DNA of 45,691 bases, from assembly GCA_021818285.1 (NCBI GenBank), contig JAKAEO010000006.1, forward strand, positions 1 through 45,691, given 5' to 3'. Below the pieces are notes generated by a model. The model did no database searches. It was not told the DNA's origin and saw only the letters and a list, made by a program, of their open reading frames with translations. The translations under genes and the position numbers were made by a program. This document shows, in pieces, positions 42,501 to 45,691 of the stretch (its first letter is position 1; every line of letters starts with the position of its first letter). Origin of the DNA: Myxococcales bacterium (lineage in GTDB: Bacteria; Myxococcota; Myxococcia; Myxococcales; Anaeromyxobacteraceae).

Positions 42501-42672
42501 ATGGCGGTTTCTGCTCTTCGTGCGTGCAACCACGAGCGACGCGTACACGTTTCTTGGCCCGGTCACCTACTCCAGCCACCGCGGAAGCCGGCCCATGAGC
42601 ATCACCTGGAAGCTCGACGTCCCGATTCCACCGGCATTCCTGACGGAGTACGCGACGCTGCGCAGCGCGTAG
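39574..42672 (+). CDS. HKD nuclease-SF2 helicase-DUF3427 fusion protein
   Basis: A 1032-residue protein. Residues about 110-300 are a phospholipase D-fold nuclease with one HKD motif: LHAKAWLF at 212, then GSANLSAAALGEGVEWSLK. The SF2 helicase follows: Walker A AATGTGKTMVAA (about 340), DEFHHAAAE (about 435), LGLTATPERADG, and motif VI QQLGRGLRLHPG (about 637). The last 220 residues are a DUF3427 domain (FREGVLRLRDAKAEVFFVTL, YEDYAISAGLFHWQSQS). The ATG at 39574 is chosen because the preceding in-frame sequence is not conserved-looking and MASPPGLYDLLMTRGL is the typical family start. It is the first of four co-directional genes and is probably a DNA-translocating nuclease. Codons are less GC-extreme than in the left part. 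Confidence 0.88.
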   Translation: MASPPGLYDLLMTRGLERALAELPEGLSVAREGIEPSAIHERLARYFASELESALRSLRGKDAGPGEQVEVVNALLSDLAKRVPHSGPGADGEVLAPPSALLAIHAPPAPPERPTAPLGVSTLLTQAKHEPRLGAELAKEVASADGVDMLVSFIKWRGWRRVRDAFEVFARAGKRMRVLTTTYMGASDKEALDAIARLPGAEVRVSFDTRRTRLHAKAWLFHRESRFSSVYVGSANLSAAALGEGVEWSLKASEADAPHIVEKFRGAFASLWEDGEFEHYNPDDPSQAGRLAAALKAERGGTREDAPFFDLRPYEYQAAILERLRVERETHDRWRNLVVAATGTGKTMVAAFDYRAQVPASGVRPRLLYVAHREEILEQALKTFRHVLRDHAFGELLTGRSSPTSHEHLFATIQSLSRRDLVSAMGAAYWDYIIVDEFHHAAAETYQHFLSAAQPKVLLGLTATPERADGLDVLHWFGGHAAAEIRLWDALEKQILVPFEYYGIADGVDLAQVRWARGGYDLSELSNLYSGHDERARLIVDKLRSIHGHPETARGLGFCVSVEHARFMARRFSEAGIPSISLDGETDEALRADAPRRLANGKVAFIFTCDLYNEGVDLPMVDTLLMLRPTESATLFLQQLGRGLRLHPGKESTLVLDFIGQPHERFRFDRKLSAATGLPRGDLKGAVENDFPTLPSGCHLHLERTARQIILDNLKQAIRGGSIRLSAELRDLLRERGSVTLGQFLEATGRPLEDVYAGGVGGWTTLRRLAGGLPEGGTDQERRLSVGLGKFNHVDEPARLRLYRALAANRTLALQEASELDRRRLLMFALRLTDGTASSIEGLLEPFWQSSALRQELVELCEVLDQRIAVVGAEADLPAEWPLAVHRTYTRDEILAAVGASNVSKRKHFREGVLRLRDAKAEVFFVTLDKSSGHFSPTTTYEDYAISAGLFHWQSQSTTSDTSEGGRRYITGARDGWRFLLFVRATTSDAYTFLGPVTYSSHRGSRPMSITWKLDVPIPPAFLTEYATLRSA

Positions 42673-42714
42673 TGGACGCGTAGGCTGACCTCACCTGCGG
42701 TACCATGTTCGAGA

Positions 42715-43662
42715 GTGCGCGGATACCTGGCGACTACAGACTACGACTGGTTCAGCTTCCTTCAGGGACGCCAACCCCTCGAAGAGGTGAACTTCTGGCA
42801 GCCATCTGCACACGGCTTCAGGGCTCCGGCGGGAACGCCCTTCCTTTTCAAGCTCAAGGCTCCTTACAACGCCATCGGGGGATTTGGGATCTTCGCTCGG
42901 TATGAGGAGGCGTCCCCGGCGCTCGCCTGGGAGGCGTTCGGCGAGAAGAACGGCGCGCCGACCTTCGGGGAGATGTGGAACCGAATCGGAAGGTACGCAA
43001 GACGGCCTGGCGACCCTTCTCACCGCATCGGCTGCATCATGGTGGCGGACCCTGTGTTCCTGCCGCGGGAGCGGTGGATCTCCCAGCCCCAGGACTGGAA
43101 GCCAAACATCGTCTCCGGCGCTGGCATCGACCTTGCCAGCGGAGAGGGGCTGCGGATCTGGGAGGCGTGCTTGGCTCACGGACGCCACTTCCCACAGGCG
43201 CCGCTCGCCGCCGAGGCGTCGGAGCGAGGCGCCGGCGATGTCCCGGCGCCGCGCTTCGGAACGCCACAGCTGGTCCGCCCGCGCCTCGGGCAAGGTACAT
43301 TCCGGGTGGCAGTCACCGCGGCATACGACGGGGCCTGCGCCGTGAGCGGCGAGCACTCGCTCCCCGCTTTGGAGGCGGCGCACATCCGGCCCTATACGTC
43401 CGATGGGCCCCACGACGTGCCGAACGGCCTCCTGCTGCGCGCCGACATCCATCGGCTCTTCGACAAGGGCTACGTGACGGTCACGCCCGATCACCGCTTC
43501 GTCGTTAGCCAGCGCCTCGCCAAGGAGTGGGAGAACGGCAAGATCTACTACGAGCGAAACGGGAGGCCGATCACCCTCCCGAGGCGGCCCTCGGACGGCC
43601 CGGACCCAGAGCTCCTGCGCTGGCACAACGAGCATGTCTTCGAGAAGGGGATCGCGGCCTGA
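42715..43662 (+). CDS. HNH endonuclease with N-terminal PUA/EVE-like domain
   Basis: A 315-residue protein. The N-terminal domain (RGYLATTDYDWFSFL, VNFWQPSAHGF, PFLFKLKAPYNAIGGFGIFA, SPALAWEAFGEKNGAP) has the pattern of a small beta-barrel reader; I think it is EVE/PUA-like, but this is an inference from the N-F-W and G-x-F-F/L-F-K-L signature. The C-terminal nuclease is HNH_2: CAVSGEHSLPALEAAHIRPY (207-226), NGLLLRADIHRLFDKGYVT. I start at the GTG at 42715; an ATG ten bases upstream is out of frame. It lies 42 bp after the helicase stop. Confidence 0.82.
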   Translation: MRGYLATTDYDWFSFLQGRQPLEEVNFWQPSAHGFRAPAGTPFLFKLKAPYNAIGGFGIFARYEEASPALAWEAFGEKNGAPTFGEMWNRIGRYARRPGDPSHRIGCIMVADPVFLPRERWISQPQDWKPNIVSGAGIDLASGEGLRIWEACLAHGRHFPQAPLAAEASERGAGDVPAPRFGTPQLVRPRLGQGTFRVAVTAAYDGACAVSGEHSLPALEAAHIRPYTSDGPHDVPNGLLLRADIHRLFDKGYVTVTPDHRFVVSQRLAKEWENGKIYYERNGRPITLPRRPSDGPDPELLRWHNEHVFEKGIAA

Positions 43663-43664
43663 GC

Positions 43665-44513
43665 ATGGAGGTCCGGACCGTCACCACATCGGACCGTTCT
43701 CTGCTTCACGCCGTCCGCTCGACGCTGGTGGCTGCCGAAGAGGCCTTCCTGTGCGTGGCCTTCGTCCAGGAGCGCGGCCTGCATCTCCTGGAGCGGGAGC
43801 TCGAGGGGATGCAGCGCCGCAAGGCCGCCTTCCGCCTACTGGTCACGACGACCTTCCAGACGACAAGCTCCGCAGCGCTAACCATGGCGAGCGGTCTCGG
43901 CCTAGAGGTCCGCGTTCTGAACCCGGGCTCGGGCCGTACCTTTCACCCCAAGCTCTACCTGGGAGTCGCACGCGAGGCGGCGAGCGCGGTCATCGGCTCG
44001 GCCAACCTCACCGGCGGGCTCGCCACGAACTACGAGGCCGCTGTCGAGCTCACCGGAAGGCGCGGCGACTCACCCATTGCACAAGCGTGGGAGTGGGCGG
44101 AAGCGCTCTGGTCAGACAGGCGGGTCCAGCCATGGATCCCGACCGCGGGAGAGGTGGCGGAGGAGACCTTCGAGCCTCAGCTCTACGGACTTCTGCGGTC
44201 GGAGGTGAAGCGGGACCCGGTCTTCCTCACCCTCGGCCCCTCTGCCCGGAGGAACCGGGTGGCGGATCTCTCTCCTGTCGAGATCCACATCGAGACCGAG
44301 CGCTCACGCTCCCGCAGTGGCGGGCCCGTGCGGGTCCCTGCCTGGATGTTCAACTTGGCCTGGGAGCGCCTCAGGACGCACGGCAGCCTCACCAACTCCG
44401 AGCTGCTCAACGACCTCCGGGTGCACCGGTCCAGCGCCGTGTGCGCGATCCTGGCGCGACTGCCACCAGTGCGCGCCACGAACGGGAACGGGATCACCCT
44501 CCGATGGCGATGA
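43665..44513 (+). CDS. Phospholipase D-fold (HKD) nuclease
   Basis: A 282-residue protein with a single HKD motif: HPKLYLGVAREAASAVIGSA (His94, Lys96; S112 region), followed by NLTGGLATNYEAAVEL. PLD nucleases of this kind act as dimers that put two motifs together. The N-terminal half is an alpha/beta fold (LVAAEEAFLCVAFVQERGLHLL, FRLLVTTTFQTTSSAALTMA). The last 60 residues (FNLAWERLRTHGSLTNSELLNDLRVHRS) look like a winged helix for DNA contact. The ATG is two bases after the HNH stop, and the stop overlaps the next gene, so translation is coupled. Confidence 0.85.
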   Translation: MEVRTVTTSDRSLLHAVRSTLVAAEEAFLCVAFVQERGLHLLERELEGMQRRKAAFRLLVTTTFQTTSSAALTMASGLGLEVRVLNPGSGRTFHPKLYLGVAREAASAVIGSANLTGGLATNYEAAVELTGRRGDSPIAQAWEWAEALWSDRRVQPWIPTAGEVAEETFEPQLYGLLRSEVKRDPVFLTLGPSARRNRVADLSPVEIHIETERSRSRSGGPVRVPAWMFNLAWERLRTHGSLTNSELLNDLRVHRSSAVCAILARLPPVRATNGNGITLRWR

Positions 44514-45442
44514 GCTTCGACGAGTTCTGCAGTCGTCTTGAGAACCTCCGGGTGGACCGGTCCGGCGGCCTGGTGAAGCCCTACAAGCCCCTCCTCGTCG
44601 CCGCTGTCGTCATCCTCGTCCACAAGGGGAAGCAGCCCACACGCAACATCCTCCTCGACGGAGGACTCCGCAGCGCCTTCCAACAGCTCCTCGACGCTCT
44701 CTACCCACGATGGCCGCACCAGGCGAAACCGGAGTACCCATTCCGGCACCTGGAGAACGACGGGATCTGGGAACTGATCCCTATTGAGGGGGCATCGACC
44801 GCGCTCCGAGCCGCCAAGGACGCGAAGGTGGAGGCCTGGGACGTCCTCAGTCATGTTCGATGCGCCCGGCTCGATGAGGCGGTGTTCCAGCGGCTGGCTT
44901 CGAGCTTCCAAGACCGCTTCCGTGTACTTCGACTGCTTGCACGGCGGTACTTCCCGACAGAGACCTCCGGCAAGCTCTGGGACTACCTCGGCGAGGGTGA
45001 CCTTCCCCAAGTCCCCGCGCCCGTGGCTGCCGAAGGTGACCAACTCACCGAGCGGGCACTTGAGGAGCACATCGAGTCGCACTGGGATGAGACCCCGTTT
45101 GCCAAGGCAGGAGTCGAGCTTGCCCGGCGCGAAGTACACGGTTGGCCTTGTCGCCAGGTCTTCACTCCCGTGAACGCTATCGACCTCCTCGGATTCGAGA
45201 CTGCCGCCCGCCGGTGGTGGGTCTTCGAGCTTAAGCGCGGGCGGTCAGTGGACGCCGTCGTCGGCCAGGTGAGCCGGTATCTCGGCTGGATAGCTGAAGA
45301 GCGGCGTGGTCACCGTGAGTCCGCGGTTGGCGCCATCATCGTGAAGCACTCCGACCCTAAGCTCCGCTACGCCGTGAAGGCCAACGAGCGCCTGAGCCTC
45401 TGGGAATTCGACGACCGGCTTGCCGTAACGCGCGTCGCCTGA
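44504..45442 (+). CDS. PD-(D/E)XK nuclease with sulfur-binding-domain-like N-terminus
   Basis: A 312-residue protein. Residues 1-100 (LRVDRSGGLVKPYKPLLVAA, then PEYPFRHLENDGIWELIP at 76-93) resemble the sulfur-binding domain of phosphorothioate-dependent McrA-type enzymes, which has PHKPLL and HPEYPFWRLQNDG-like signatures; the Tyr-Pro pair that lines the sulfur pocket is kept. I recall this from the family and have not aligned it. The C-terminal domain is PD-(D/E)XK: Asp227 in AIDLLGFE, Glu242 and Lys244 in WWVFELKRGRSVDAVVGQVSRYLGW (NucS-like). Start ATG 44504, or 44510 (ATGA overlap with the upstream stop). It ends the operon; its 3' end is involved in a 47-bp tandem duplication. Confidence 0.8.
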   Translation: MAMSFDEFCSRLENLRVDRSGGLVKPYKPLLVAAVVILVHKGKQPTRNILLDGGLRSAFQQLLDALYPRWPHQAKPEYPFRHLENDGIWELIPIEGASTALRAAKDAKVEAWDVLSHVRCARLDEAVFQRLASSFQDRFRVLRLLARRYFPTETSGKLWDYLGEGDLPQVPAPVAAEGDQLTERALEEHIESHWDETPFAKAGVELARREVHGWPCRQVFTPVNAIDLLGFETAARRWWVFELKRGRSVDAVVGQVSRYLGWIAEERRGHRESAVGAIIVKHSDPKLRYAVKANERLSLWEFDDRLAVTRVA

Positions 45443-45492
45443 GCCTCTGGGAATTCGACGACCGGCTTGCCGTAACGCGCGTCGCCTGAGCC
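45389..45492. repeat. 47-bp perfect tandem duplication at the 3' end of the last gene
   Basis: Copies 45389-45435 and 45436-45482 are identical, beginning CGCCTGAGCCTCTGGGAATT, and a third partial copy of ten bases (CGCCTGAGCC) follows to 45492. The gene's TGA falls at the start of copy two, so the duplication lies outside the coding frame and the protein end is unchanged. Length 47 is not a multiple of three. The ten-base ends suggest slippage between short repeats. Confidence 0.9.
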
Positions 45493-45641
45493 GGTTGGGA
45501 GGGCGGACTTCTTGGATGAGATCTGGATGAAGTCGCCGAGCGGGGCGCGCGGAAGTGGCTGATACCACGGCGAATCAACCGAATATTCGCTCATCCGCAA
45601 AGGGATTTCGTATCCGAAGGCCGAACCGGACCTAAAGTGAA
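45493..45641. other. Non-coding tail with a short reading frame
   Basis: No gene is confidently seen. A frame reading RADFLDEIWMKSPSGARGSG and then TGA (45505-45562) looks like the end of an integrase or other protein whose body is missing; its LDEIWMK is encoded by the direct repeat. Confidence 0.3.
45514..45534. repeat. Right copy of a perfect 21-bp direct repeat
   Basis: Identical to 37921-37941 and in the same direction. In both places the repeat is read in the same phase as DEIWMK followed by a short tail and a stop (KSPSGARGSG here, KSSARGH on the left). The shared GGGCGGACTT lies three bases before this copy's CTT and 88 bases before the left copy, which points to a past deletion or recombination. 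Confidence 0.6.
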
Positions 45642-45672
45642 AGGCCCCGCAGGCTAAGTGCTTGCGGGGCCT
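45642..45672. terminator. Strong terminator hairpin near the right edge
   Basis: AGGCCCCGCA (45642-45651) pairs perfectly with TGCGGGGCCT (45663-45672), extended inward by GGC/GCT pairs around a TAAGT loop. On the plus strand it is followed by CTCGTTTT, so it can end the nuclease operon. On the minus strand it is in the position of a terminator behind whatever ends with CCA at 45684-45682. It is a homologue of the hairpin at 37718-37744. Confidence 0.7.
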
Positions 45673-45691
45673 CTCGTTTTCTGGCAGATCG

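Noticed and set aside
39574-42672. The helicase gene as a type I or III restriction subunit
   Set aside because: There is no methyltransferase or specificity gene in the operon, and the HKD and DUF3427 domains are not those of HsdR or Res subunits.
45389-45492. The 47-bp repeat as a CRISPR fragment
   Set aside because: The copies are directly adjacent without spacers and continue coding sequence, so it is a tandem duplication.
45682-45691. Start of a tRNA at the right edge (CCA at 45684-45682, minus strand)
   Set aside because: Only about ten bases are visible and they do not match the tRNA-Arg acceptor of the two remnants, so no tRNA call is justified.

Overview
The window reads as chromosomal DNA of a Myxococcota bacterium close to Anaeromyxobacter. 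GC content is very high and codons end mostly in G or C. The large secreted protein at 9472-13506 ends in a MYXO-CTERM-type sorting tail (a Cys-rich stretch, a hydrophobic segment, then an Arg cluster). The gene mix of Fe-S flavoproteins, a TRAP transporter, WYL regulators and a DUF1847 protein fits such an organism. There is no rRNA gene, no complete tRNA and no CRISPR array.

From 1 to about 32.1 kb the layout looks like ordinary chromosome. In order it holds NAD salvage (pncA-pncB, running off the left edge), a secreted phosphoesterase, a convergent DUF1847/NifX-like pair, a DUF6125-type protein with a methyltransferase, and an SDR. These are followed by GST plus rhodanese, an aldo/keto reductase, the beta-helix MYXO-CTERM protein, an MFS transporter, a lipoprotein, MsrA and a thioredoxin. 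From 16.6 to 25.4 kb a six-gene minus-strand operon (TRAP DctP-DctQ-DctM, 2[4Fe-4S] protein, an unrecognised Cys-containing protein, and an FAD/Fe-S 2-hydroxyacid dehydrogenase) lies divergent from a serine/alanine-glyoxylate aminotransferase. Together they suggest uptake and oxidation of a 2-hydroxy acid, with the resulting 2-oxo acid (possibly glyoxylate) aminated. DUF2779 nuclease, pdxA, a PafBC-like WYL pair, alkaline phosphatase, a YbjN-like protein and a lone receiver domain follow.

From about 32.5 kb to the right edge the DNA is accessory. Insertion-sequence debris (IS630-like and IS21-like fragments, 33.4-34.4 kb) borders a degenerate 3' piece of a tRNA at 34.43 kb. A second, much cleaner tRNA-Arg 3' half sits at 37.76 kb. 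Between them lie a MORC/GHKL-type ATPase and a Fic protein. From 37.9 kb to 45.5 kb, between two perfect 21-bp direct repeats, lie a DUF429 protein, a HigBA-type toxin-antitoxin pair, and a divergent four-gene operon. I read the whole stretch as stacked islands at a tRNA gene, with no intact integrase left.

The operon at 39574-45442 is the most interesting part. It encodes an HKD-nuclease/SF2-helicase/DUF3427 fusion, an HNH nuclease with an N-terminal domain that may be PUA/EVE-like, a second HKD (phospholipase D-fold) nuclease, and a PD-(D/E)XK nuclease. The last has an N-terminal domain that resembles the sulfur-binding domain of phosphorothioate-dependent restriction enzymes. I propose it as a candidate modified-DNA-sensing (type IV-like) defence system. 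I do not recognise it as a named system, but I could not search for it.
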